The position numbers and the translations under genes are program-made. Under the pieces are notes generated by a model. That model was given only the letters and a program-made list of their open reading frames with translations, was not told the DNA's origin and searched no databases. DNA of 25,208 bases, taken from PSRF01 sp035457105 (GTDB lineage: Bacteria; Acidobacteriota; Blastocatellia; Pyrinomonadales; Pyrinomonadaceae). The DNA is taken from positions 1-25,208 of the forward strand of contig DATIBX010000593.1 in the NCBI GenBank assembly GCA_035457105.1. The letters are read 5' to 3'. Shown one piece after another: positions 7,512-15,203 of this stretch (position 1 is the stretch's first letter; every line of letters begins with the position of its first letter).

Positions 7512-7590
7512 ACAAAACGCCTTTCCTGGGCAAGTTGTCTACCGGTTTTTCCGTTAGAGGCAACAAGCACCCGCCTAGTTGTCCAGCAAC

Positions 7591-9411
7591 TTAAACGTGT
7601 TCTGCCGCCATTGCTCGCAACGGAATGGAAGTCGTGTAAGCCGCCGGCATATCCCCGTTGTCCGCACGCAAGAACTGCCAGTCTTTTGGCTTCAAAGAAG
7701 CAAGCAATTCAGCGCGGGTCTTAGCCTTTAACGGCTTCCCTCCGTAGATCTTCCCCATTCGCTGTAAGTTCTTTTCCGAAAAAGCCCCGGAAAACATTAA
7801 AAGGGGCCAGGTGAAATTCGGTCCGTTCAATTGTCGGAGTTTGTAAAGCCACATGCCAATTGAACCAACCCGCCAGGCCATCGGGCCCCACCAACTATAT
7901 TGACCGGGACGTAAATTCATTTTCCAGCACTTCATCATCAACTGCCATTGCAATGGAGTTAATTGCCGTGTTTGCGTCACACCTTCAGAATTAGCCATAC
8001 GAGTGTCGTGCAATGGCGTAAAGATAGACGGAATCATGAATGCAAACAGCCCACGCCTTTCAATCTCATAGATTAAATCCAGCGTTTCCATCACGTCCTC
8101 ATCAGTCTCGCCGGGATTGCCGACAATCAGGGTCATGGCCGGAAACCAATTGTTCTCATTTAAGACACGTAATCCTTCAAGAACAACGCTTGGCCAATCC
8201 TCGATTGAGAAAGGTACTCCTTTGCTCGACATAATCTGTTTGGCCATTCGTATCGAGCCAGTTTCGAGACCAATTAGAGGCGCGAGCGCTTTCTTTTCCG
8301 GATGACTACTGAGCAGCGGGAAATGGATCGGACTCTTGGGCAACAATAGATCCGACAATTGTTTGATTAAAAGTGGATCCACTACGGCCGGCGCTATTGT
8401 GCAGTGACTCAGGACATGTTGTTCGACACCGGGCGTATTAACGATATCTGAGTATAAATCGACCAAGGCCTCTCTGTTTGGAAAATAGAAAGGTGTGTCC
8501 GTATGCACTTGTCCCCAAATAAACATGTCCTCCGTGGCAAGCGATATCTGTTTATTTCCATTTCGCACATTCGCTCGCACCGCATCCATGATCTTGTCTT
8601 TTGGCAGATCGATCTGAGGATTTAGATCAGGGACGCAGAATTTACAGCGACGCCCACAACCAGTCGTCATCTCGACCACACCAAATGTCGTACGCGTATC
8701 TGGAAACAGAATTTCTTCACGATCGAGCGGATGTTTCACCTCGATGCGGCGTGGCAACTCTTCACCATCAATTGCACTTTGAAACAGTTTCAAAGTATCG
8801 ACTGACTCACTGCGTCCCTCGACCACACAATCGACGCTCAATTCTTCATAAGTATCCGTTTGCACAATTTGCCATCCACCAGAACCGCCGACTATCACTT
8901 TAAAGTTCTCGCGGTACGGAGACGCTTTGAGTTGCGCAAACATTTCTCGGGAGTAGTGCGAGTTGATCGGCATCCGCGAAGAGCCAAAGATTGACGTATA
9001 AACTCCCGCAGCAAAAGTAACGCCCAGAGGATTATGAGTTGACACCGCCACCACTCGAGTTCTTGGGCCGATGAATTTGTGTAAGTCTGCGGGAAAACAA
9101 GCGACCATATCGTCTGCTCGATACTCCCGCAGCAAAGATTTTTCAACGAGCCGAACTCCAGCGGGCATGTAGCGTGCAGAGCCGTCATCGTTGTATTCGA
9201 CCTCACGCCACTTCGGATATTTTCGGTTGAGCACACCTTCCATCCAGATTGGCAACGAAGCCATGGCCATCTGAATGAAGTAGCCAGCGTGGTCAATCGC
9301 TTCAGTTAATGGCGCAGTTAGAACTATTAACTTGCCACCATCAGCCGGCGGTTGATGCTCAGGTACAGTTTCTTCAATTGTTTTGTTGGGGACTTTTTGG
9401 AGGATGCTCAT
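7591..9411 (-). CDS. Radical SAM protein with N-terminal cobalamin-binding-like domain
   Basis: 606 residues. The iron-sulfur cluster motif is C252-x3-C256-x2-C259 (GCGRRCKFC), which defines a radical S-adenosylmethionine enzyme. The preceding ~240 residues resemble the Rossmann-like domain of B12-binding radical SAM proteins: VVAVSTHNPLG (122-130) occupies the place of the cobalamin DxHxxG loop but with Asp missing and altered spacing, and VIVGGSGGWQ (173-181) and CVVEGRSES (195-203) fit the following conserved segments. After the cluster, QISLATEDMFIWGQ, LIGLETGS and TLIVGNPGETDEDV match the radical SAM barrel. The C-terminal ~150 residues are family-specific. The reaction is unknown. AAAAAAGGA abuts the ATG as a weak ribosome-binding site. 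Confidence 0.85.
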   Translation of the reverse strand: MSILQKVPNKTIEETVPEHQPPADGGKLIVLTAPLTEAIDHAGYFIQMAMASLPIWMEGVLNRKYPKWREVEYNDDGSARYMPAGVRLVEKSLLREYRADDMVACFPADLHKFIGPRTRVVAVSTHNPLGVTFAAGVYTSIFGSSRMPINSHYSREMFAQLKASPYRENFKVIVGGSGGWQIVQTDTYEELSVDCVVEGRSESVDTLKLFQSAIDGEELPRRIEVKHPLDREEILFPDTRTTFGVVEMTTGCGRRCKFCVPDLNPQIDLPKDKIMDAVRANVRNGNKQISLATEDMFIWGQVHTDTPFYFPNREALVDLYSDIVNTPGVEQHVLSHCTIAPAVVDPLLIKQLSDLLLPKSPIHFPLLSSHPEKKALAPLIGLETGSIRMAKQIMSSKGVPFSIEDWPSVVLEGLRVLNENNWFPAMTLIVGNPGETDEDVMETLDLIYEIERRGLFAFMIPSIFTPLHDTRMANSEGVTQTRQLTPLQWQLMMKCWKMNLRPGQYSWWGPMAWRVGSIGMWLYKLRQLNGPNFTWPLLMFSGAFSEKNLQRMGKIYGGKPLKAKTRAELLASLKPKDWQFLRADNGDMPAAYTTSIPLRAMAAEHV

Positions 9412-9643
9412 TCCTTTTTTCCAGTTGGTTAAAGGGGTATAAGTAAAACCGGGATAACGAAATGCTACCTGTTAGCCGGTCAAACTCTCGTCTTAAGCAA
9501 TCAGGCTCAACTTCAAATGAATACCGTCGGAGCGCTACACTAATCAAAAGGCCTATTCTTTACAAGCATTAAGTTTGCAGTCTTTTACACCAGCTGCCAA
9601 AAACGGCTCTCTCTAAGGGACGTTCAGGAACCCGAATCGGTCG

Positions 9644-10027
9644 TTAGTCAGCAGCGGCAACTGCGTCGATTTCGATCAAGAATCCGTGATGCAAAGGTCC
9701 GGTTGGAATAACCGCTCGAGCCGGTCGGTTCTCGCCGAGCACTCGAGAATACACACGATTGACCGCTTCCCAGTCGTTGATGTCTGCAACGTAAACCGTC
9801 ACTTTTAGAACACGGTCCCAACCACTTCCGGCAGCCTCAAGTATAGCGTGTACATTATTTAGCGCCTGTTCAGTCTGTTCTTCGATGGGACCCAACTTCT
9901 GTTCGCCTGTCTTGGGGTCGATTGAAAGTTGACCAGCGACAAACACGAGCCCCTTGTACTTGGTAGCCTGAGAATAGTGGCCAGCCGGCCGCGGAGCATT
10001 TGGGGTATTTATTTTTTCGATTGGCAT
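9644..10027 (-). CDS. RidA family protein (YjgF/YER057c/UK114)
   Basis: 127 residues from ATG 10027, the standard family length. An in-frame TTG at 10063 would add 12 residues of no conserved character. Family features are INTPNAPRPAGHYSQATKYKGLVFVAGQL, the substrate-carboxylate Arg R104 in RPARAVI, and IEIDAVA with E119. RidA hydrolyses reactive enamine/imine intermediates released by PLP enzymes such as threonine dehydratase; other family members have different or unknown roles. It follows the DinB-like gene by about 90 bp and the gamma-glutamyltranspeptidase gene two positions upstream, which would suit amino-acid metabolism, though the link is an inference. Confidence 0.9.
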   Translation of the reverse strand: MPIEKINTPNAPRPAGHYSQATKYKGLVFVAGQLSIDPKTGEQKLGPIEEQTEQALNNVHAILEAAGSGWDRVLKVTVYVADINDWEAVNRVYSRVLGENRPARAVIPTGPLHHGFLIEIDAVAAAD

Positions 10028-10118
10028 GGGACAGACGATAGTGCGAGGTTGGCCCGTCGTCAATTCGCTAAAGTACCTGAGTCAAATCGTGCGCCACCAA
10101 TCTCGCAGATTGGACTAA

Positions 10119-10685
10119 CTATTTTGGAAAGGCAGCCTCCGTAGTCACTCGTTGAGCCTGCTGGAAGTGTCTTTCTTCGTGAACGACGATGATTCGGTAG
10201 GCGTCCAACAAACTGTAAGTGACGAAGCTGGCGACAGGTGAAGTTATGATGAGTCTCTCAACGTCTAGATTGGCAGTCGCATTCATTTTGGAAACGAGTT
10301 CTGATTGTTGTTGCACAAAGCTTTGCAGTATCGAAGTAGAGACAGCGCTGCTGGCCGGCTCGATCTGTTTTGGAGCCTTCATCTTTCGGGTCGTGGCAGG
10401 ATCTAACGACTTGATTAGTAACTTGCCGAATAACTTCGGCAGTATTGGCACGCTTTCCAAGGCCCTTTTAGTCTTCCTTCCGGTGGCGACATCATCAATG
10501 ATCGGAAGAAACGAAGCTCCAGACGCGACCAAATGGTCAAAGCACTGGCCTACACTCCAGCGTTCCGGACTGGACTTCCAATTTAATTGCTCGTAACTCA
10601 ACTGACCGAACGTTGACATCGTCAGCGATGATAAGTGCTGAGCCTCGCTAACAAGCTCAGGTAATTGTGCCGTTGTGTATCGCAT
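10119..10685 (-). CDS. DinB-like four-helix-bundle protein
   Basis: 188 residues from ATG 10685, 16 bases after the gamma-glutamyltranspeptidase stop. The frame continues upstream to 10745 but would overlap that gene. The DinB/YfiT fold is suggested by WSVGQCFDHL (His H51) and the C-terminal HEERHFQQAQR (H169, H173), which together would form the family's three-His metal site, and by the helical pattern throughout. DinB-superfamily proteins include thiol-transferases and metal-dependent hydrolases; no substrate can be assigned. No clear ribosome-binding site precedes the chosen start. Confidence 0.75.
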   Translation of the reverse strand: MRYTTAQLPELVSEAQHLSSLTMSTFGQLSYEQLNWKSSPERWSVGQCFDHLVASGASFLPIIDDVATGRKTKRALESVPILPKLFGKLLIKSLDPATTRKMKAPKQIEPASSAVSTSILQSFVQQQSELVSKMNATANLDVERLIITSPVASFVTYSLLDAYRIIVVHEERHFQQAQRVTTEAAFPK

Positions 10686-10701
10686 CGCTGAGATGAAATT
10701 T

Positions 10702-12399
10702 TTAATACCCGAGCGCCAAACCATCTTTGCGATGGTCTGAAGCACCCATCAGAGTTCCATTCGTTGGATCGATCATGATTGCTTGCCCGCCTCCCATCGA
10801 GGAGCGCATTGTGCCGGGAGGTGTCGCTCGAACATGACCTTTGCGGATAAGACTATCGATTATTGAGCTTCCTAGTTCGTCCTCAAGCAGCACACTCTTC
10901 CGCTCTGTAAATCGATAGCGCGGGGCATCAATCGCCTCCTGCAGTCCCAGCTTTCGATCGATGAGACTTGAGAGCACTTGTACGTGACCCTGCGCTTGAA
11001 TTGCTCCACCCATCACACCGAATGAGAGAAATAGTTTGTCATCCTTAAAAACCATGGCTGGTATCAACGTATGAAATGGTCTTTTGCCCGGTTCGAGCCG
11101 ATTCAGATGATTGGGGTCGAGTGAAAATCCATTACCGCGATTCTGCAAAACTATCCCCGTGTCCCCTGCAACGACACCTGATCCGAATAAATCAAAGAGG
11201 CTATTAATAAAAGAAACTGCATTTCCATCCTTATCAACTACAGTGAAGTAAGTTGTATCAGACCCTAGATTCACACCAGCGGGCGGGTTATCGAGCGCCT
11301 TCTCTGGATCGATCAGTGCTCGACGCTTGGCCGCATAATCTTTTGACAGCAACTCAGTTACCGGGACTTTCGCAAACGCGGGATCAGCTATGTAAGTATT
11401 GCGATCAGCAAACGCCAGCTTTGTTGCTTCAATCAGCGAGTGGTAGTAGCGAGCAGGACTCTGCGATGCAAGGTCGAGACCCTCAAGAATGTTAAGTGCG
11501 ATGAGCGCGGTAAGTCCCTGGCCATTTGGCGGCATCTCGCAGACTTTGTATCCATGGTAGCTTGTCGAAATAGGCTGCACCCACTCAGACTTCTGCGCCG
11601 CGAGATCATCCATCGTGATCAAACAACCATTCTGTTTGCAATAGTCTGCGATCGCCTGGCCGACCGAGCCTTTGTAGAATGCATCACGTCCTCCCCTCGC
11701 CAGCGTGCGTAGCGTCTTCGCGAGATTGCGTTCTCGGAATATCTCGCCCGCGGCAGGAGGTCGCCCGTTAACTAAATAACTCTCATTCGCAGCTTTGTTC
11801 CGTTTCAATTTATCAACTTCTGCTGCCCAATCTTCGGCGGTTTTTTCCATCACCGGAAAGCCGTTTTCCGCGTAATCGATCGCTGGACTTAATAGATCTG
11901 CAAACTTCTTCGTTCCGTATTTTTCATGAAGCGTCACCCAACCATCAAAGGCTCCAGGTACAGTGATAGTGTCCATACCTGCTTGCGGCATTCGAGTCAC
12001 ATTCTTCTGCTTGAAATAATCTATGGTCATTGCACGTGGCGCTCTACCACTCGCATTCAGACCATTCAACTCTTTGGTCTTGGCCCAATAGACCATGGCG
12101 AACATATCCCCGCCAATTCCGGTCATCATCGGCTCAGTAACGTTGAGCATGGCGGCCATCGCAATAGCGGCGTCTACGGCATTACCGCCACTCTTCAGAA
12201 TCTCCAGTCCCACCGCCGACGCCAGGGGTTGACTGCTGGCCACCATTCCATGCTGCGCGCGCACAACTGATCGACCGGCCCGAGTCGTCGATTGGTTCTG
12301 CGCAGAGATCGGCAAGTTTGTTACGAGCATCGCACTAATCAGGATAACGACACCGAACAGACTCGCACCCATCCGAAAACAGTTAGCTGTCATCATCAT
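10702..12399 (-). CDS. ggt: Gamma-glutamyltranspeptidase (exported Ntn hydrolase)
   Basis: 565 residues as a single-chain precursor. An N-terminal hydrophobic segment ending ISAQNQ (about 10-36) is a signal peptide, so the enzyme acts in the periplasm. Landmarks are NASGRAP with the substrate-carboxylate Arg (R119), the autoprocessing site SD-TTYFTVVDKDGNAVSF with nucleophile T382, and the C-terminal oxyanion-type GVMGGAIQAQGHVQ. Maturation should cut before T382 into large and small subunits. It cleaves gamma-glutamyl bonds, for example in glutathione. Three consecutive ATG codons open the gene; GAGA abuts the first, so the third (12393) has the better ribosome-binding spacing. DinB-like and RidA genes follow downstream. 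Confidence 0.93.
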   Translation of the reverse strand: MMMTANCFRMGASLFGVVILISAMLVTNLPISAQNQSTTRAGRSVVRAQHGMVASSQPLASAVGLEILKSGGNAVDAAIAMAAMLNVTEPMMTGIGGDMFAMVYWAKTKELNGLNASGRAPRAMTIDYFKQKNVTRMPQAGMDTITVPGAFDGWVTLHEKYGTKKFADLLSPAIDYAENGFPVMEKTAEDWAAEVDKLKRNKAANESYLVNGRPPAAGEIFRERNLAKTLRTLARGGRDAFYKGSVGQAIADYCKQNGCLITMDDLAAQKSEWVQPISTSYHGYKVCEMPPNGQGLTALIALNILEGLDLASQSPARYYHSLIEATKLAFADRNTYIADPAFAKVPVTELLSKDYAAKRRALIDPEKALDNPPAGVNLGSDTTYFTVVDKDGNAVSFINSLFDLFGSGVVAGDTGIVLQNRGNGFSLDPNHLNRLEPGKRPFHTLIPAMVFKDDKLFLSFGVMGGAIQAQGHVQVLSSLIDRKLGLQEAIDAPRYRFTERKSVLLEDELGSSIIDSLIRKGHVRATPPGTMRSSMGGGQAIMIDPTNGTLMGASDHRKDGLALGY

Positions 12400-12480
12400 T
12401 CTCTTTTTTATTTTGACTCAAATGAACAAAGTACTCAGTTCAAATTACCAATTGATAAGGATCAATCATAATTATCACTT

Positions 12481-12924
12481 TTACTGGCCTAGTCGCTCGT
12501 GAGGATAGGCTACTACCATCTTACGGCCCCGGTCTAAAATTTCAGGTGGGAATGGAGAAGCCTTTCGAGTTTTCAAATCGATATGAACTCCGGTTAGGAC
12601 AGTAATCGCGGAAACCTCGCCGGTCTCTTCGTTACTCATCTCATGGAAGAAGCGTACCACTCGCTCGCGGATCTCCATTATTCCAGACCGCACGGTAACA
12701 ATATCACCCGCTGATAGTTCTCGTTTGTAAGAAGTGTTTTGCTGGACAGCGACCATTCCCTGTGACTGATCGCGTAGGCTCGAAGGTGTCAGACCAATCA
12801 ACGCGAGCAGATTCCAGGTTGCTTCATCAAATTTTCCCACATACCACATGACATTCATGTGATTCATATGATCACAATGCCATGGATACACAGTGCCCCT
12901 GTAAGTGATCGGTAGTTCGCTCAC
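12481..12924 (-). CDS. Hotdog-fold acyl-CoA thioesterase (4HBT family)
   Basis: 147 residues starting with GTG; GGAGG 8 bases upstream (12933-12937) supports this start. The segment VYPWHCDHMNHMNVMWYVGKFDEATWNLL carries the family's catalytic Asp (D18 in HCDHMNHMN), followed by VVRFFHEMSNEETGEVSA and TVLTGVHIDLKTRKASPFP. Single-domain hotdog thioesterases of this type hydrolyse acyl- or hydroxybenzoyl-CoA thioesters and act as tetramers in the cytoplasm. It is preceded by a 27-bp gap after the PP2C regulator gene and is likely co-transcribed, with no obvious functional tie. Confidence 0.88.
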   Translation of the reverse strand: MSELPITYRGTVYPWHCDHMNHMNVMWYVGKFDEATWNLLALIGLTPSSLRDQSQGMVAVQQNTSYKRELSAGDIVTVRSGIMEIRERVVRFFHEMSNEETGEVSAITVLTGVHIDLKTRKASPFPPEILDRGRKMVVAYPHERLGQ

Positions 12925-12932
12925 TTCGAACG

Positions 12933-12937
12933 CCTCC
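12933..12937 (-). promoter_or_regulatory. Ribosome-binding site fixing the GTG start of the thioesterase
   Basis: GGAGG on the minus strand, 8 bases before GTG 12924. Confidence 0.7.
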
Positions 12938-12951
12938 GCCCAATTATTCGC

Positions 12952-14892
12952 TTAGGTAACTTTGAACACAACAAGAGTTTGATCATCTTGTCGATTTACG
13001 CCTTCGCAGTGCAGCTGCAACGCTTCGGAAAGAGCAGCCTTGATTTCCTCCGGACTGCTTTCCCTGCATTCATTCAGCGACATCTCAACGCCATCATAAC
13101 CAAATTCTTCGCCAGCACTGTTCAGCGCTTCGAGAACGCCGTCCGTCGGGAATAACAGGATGTCGCCAGGTTGGCAGTCGATTCGATGTTCGTCATAGTC
13201 CAGTCCCGGCAATAATCCCAGCGGCGTTCCCACAGCTTCAAGGACCCACATTTTCCTATCGCGATACAAAATCGGACGCGGCAGACCGGAATTTGCAATG
13301 AAGAGCCTACGGTTCGCATCATCCCACAAGGTAAACACCAGCGCGATAAAATGCGATTCGAGCGGTCGCTCCATTAAAGCGTCATTTAATCGCTTCAGCA
13401 TCTCTCCGGGAAAGAGTTCTTGTTCCATCAATTGACGAATGATACCGGTTGTCAGTGCAGCATAAAGCGCCGCCGCCGCGCCCTTACCGCTGACGTCACC
13501 CAGAATCCCAACGTGTAAAGTAGATTTTGAGTAGTAAGAGAACTCGTAAATATCGCCGCCTATAATTCTGGCCGGCAAAGAGAAGGTTGAAACGACAGCA
13601 TTAGCCATCGGCATCAACTTATCCGTCAATAAGCGTTTCTGCAGCTGCCGGGCAAAGCGGAGATCTTGGTCCAACTGCCTTTCGTGCTCACTAACACGGT
13701 CGTACAACATCGCGTTATCGAGCGCGATGGCTAGTTGCGAAGCCAGGATGACCATCGCCTGAACGTGATTCTCGGTGAAGTAATGCGGCGTGGTATTTTC
13801 AATATCAAGCACTCCAATCAACTGGTCCTTGACGATGAGGGGAACGCTCAACTCGGAACGCGTTTCCTCGTGAAACTTGATATAGCGCGGATCGAGAGTG
13901 ACATCTCCAACCATCACGGCCTGGCGCGTGCGAGCGGCGTAACCGATAACACCATGGTCAATGGAGATCGGCGGCTTGGAAATTATGTCCGAACCTGTGA
14001 AAGAAAAGACTGGCTCAAGCTGCTGTCCCGCTGCGTCAAGCAACAATACCGAGAACGAATCGTATTCGATGAGTTGGTAAAGTAACTCGCCAATCCGCGT
14101 CAACAACTCGTCGCGGTTCAGCAGCGCACTCAACTCACGACTAATGCCGTTAAGAATCTCGAGACTACGAGCCTGGGAAACAGCTGACTCCTTCGCTTTA
14201 CGTAACTCTTCTTCGCGAGCCTTTCGTTGCGATATGTCCCGCAAAAACGCACCAAAGAAATTGCCCGCCTCGGTGCAGATCGGACCGCTGATCGTTACTT
14301 CAACAGGAAATTCATGACCTTCGCGATTACGAGCAGACATCTCCAGACGGCGATTTACCACCGGCCCTTCACCACAATCCCGAAACCTTTTCAGACATTG
14401 CTGCAAATCACGATGAAATGCGGGTGGTATCACCGTTTCCCAGAGCGTCTTACGAAGAGCTTGTCGTTTGGTCCAACCAAAGATCTCACTCGCCTGAGCG
14501 TTCCAGTTTAAGATTCGTCCTTCGACATCCACTCCGACGAACGCGTCTGGAGCAGTCTCGACTACTAATTCCGCACGCGCTTCCGCATCAGCCAGTCTCT
14601 TTACGACTCGCAGAACCTTCTGTTTTTGTTCGTGTAATTGTCTCTCCGTTACAGCTTGTTCCGGTTGGGTTGGACCACTCCAGGAACGCACTGTCGAGAT
14701 CATCGTTTGCACGACATGGTCGTTGTCATGCGGGTGAACCTCTTCGCGGGGTAATAGCTCAGGAGCCTTCACACTGCGAGAGAAATCGATCTCAATCGTG
14801 TCCGCAGATTCGTCGCTGCGTAAGGACGCGGCTCTGCCCGGAGCTCGGTTAAAGCGTCGAGGAGCCTTTAAGTGATCACGGCCGGACATCAT
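12952..14892 (-). CDS. PAS-GAF-PP2C (SpoIIE/RsbU-type) protein phosphatase regulator
   Basis: 646 residues in the order: disordered, charged N-terminus (1-80); helical linker (82-110); PAS domain (about 105-225, VETAPDAFVGVDVEGRILNWNAQASEIFGWT, ending in the PAC-type FFGAFLRDISQRKAREEE); coiled linker; GAF domain (about 245-395, ELSVPLIVKDQLIGVLDIEN); and PP2C-type SpoIIE domain (about 415-646). Metal-binding acids are visible at D447 (IIGGDIYE) and D466 (LGDVSGKG), with FPTDGVLEA near the end. Such proteins dephosphorylate an anti-anti-sigma factor in response to a ligand sensed by PAS/GAF. No kinase or antagonist gene is adjacent. AGAGG at 14898-14902 supports the first ATG. Confidence 0.92.
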   Translation of the reverse strand: MMSGRDHLKAPRRFNRAPGRAASLRSDESADTIEIDFSRSVKAPELLPREEVHPHDNDHVVQTMISTVRSWSGPTQPEQAVTERQLHEQKQKVLRVVKRLADAEARAELVVETAPDAFVGVDVEGRILNWNAQASEIFGWTKRQALRKTLWETVIPPAFHRDLQQCLKRFRDCGEGPVVNRRLEMSARNREGHEFPVEVTISGPICTEAGNFFGAFLRDISQRKAREEELRKAKESAVSQARSLEILNGISRELSALLNRDELLTRIGELLYQLIEYDSFSVLLLDAAGQQLEPVFSFTGSDIISKPPISIDHGVIGYAARTRQAVMVGDVTLDPRYIKFHEETRSELSVPLIVKDQLIGVLDIENTTPHYFTENHVQAMVILASQLAIALDNAMLYDRVSEHERQLDQDLRFARQLQKRLLTDKLMPMANAVVSTFSLPARIIGGDIYEFSYYSKSTLHVGILGDVSGKGAAAALYAALTTGIIRQLMEQELFPGEMLKRLNDALMERPLESHFIALVFTLWDDANRRLFIANSGLPRPILYRDRKMWVLEAVGTPLGLLPGLDYDEHRIDCQPGDILLFPTDGVLEALNSAGEEFGYDGVEMSLNECRESSPEEIKAALSEALQLHCEGVNRQDDQTLVVFKVT

Positions 14893-15008
14893 CAGGTCCT
14901 CTCTTCTAGCTAGTTAGTAACAGTCAGATACTAATAATTCGATTTAAGCGCTTCCACTCCTTGCCAACACTTCCCTGCTGCATTCCAATGCATAACGGTT
15001 TTGCTCGT

Positions 15009-15203
15009 CTACGAACGATCCTGCGAAACGCCGGTCTCGTTCATGAATGAAATTATGTCGTTGATTACCTCTGCTGGTTTTTCCCAATGCGGTGCGTGAC
15101 CGGTTGCGGGATAGCCCTGAGCGAATTTGGTATCAAGTTCCTTCACCAATTTCTTCTGTTCTACTTCAGGAAAGTACGTATCTCTTTCACCCCATAGAAC
15201 CAA
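15009..15203 (-). pseudogene. Displaced C-terminal part of the TPR/alpha-beta hydrolase (after frameshift)
   Basis: This 64-residue frame is the missing end of the gene at 15187-17505. LVLWGERDTYFPEVEQKKLV carries the acid of the hydrolase catalytic triad (Asp in GERD), and ATGHAPHWEKPAEV carries the catalytic His (GHAPHWE). It overlaps the upstream frame by 17 bp and has no independent start signal; the nominal TTG is an ordinary Leu codon. Removing one base from the C-run at 15205-15207 or the A-run at 15210-15214 (minus-strand sense) joins both parts to an 831-residue protein reading KMPLVLWGERD. Confidence 0.85.
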
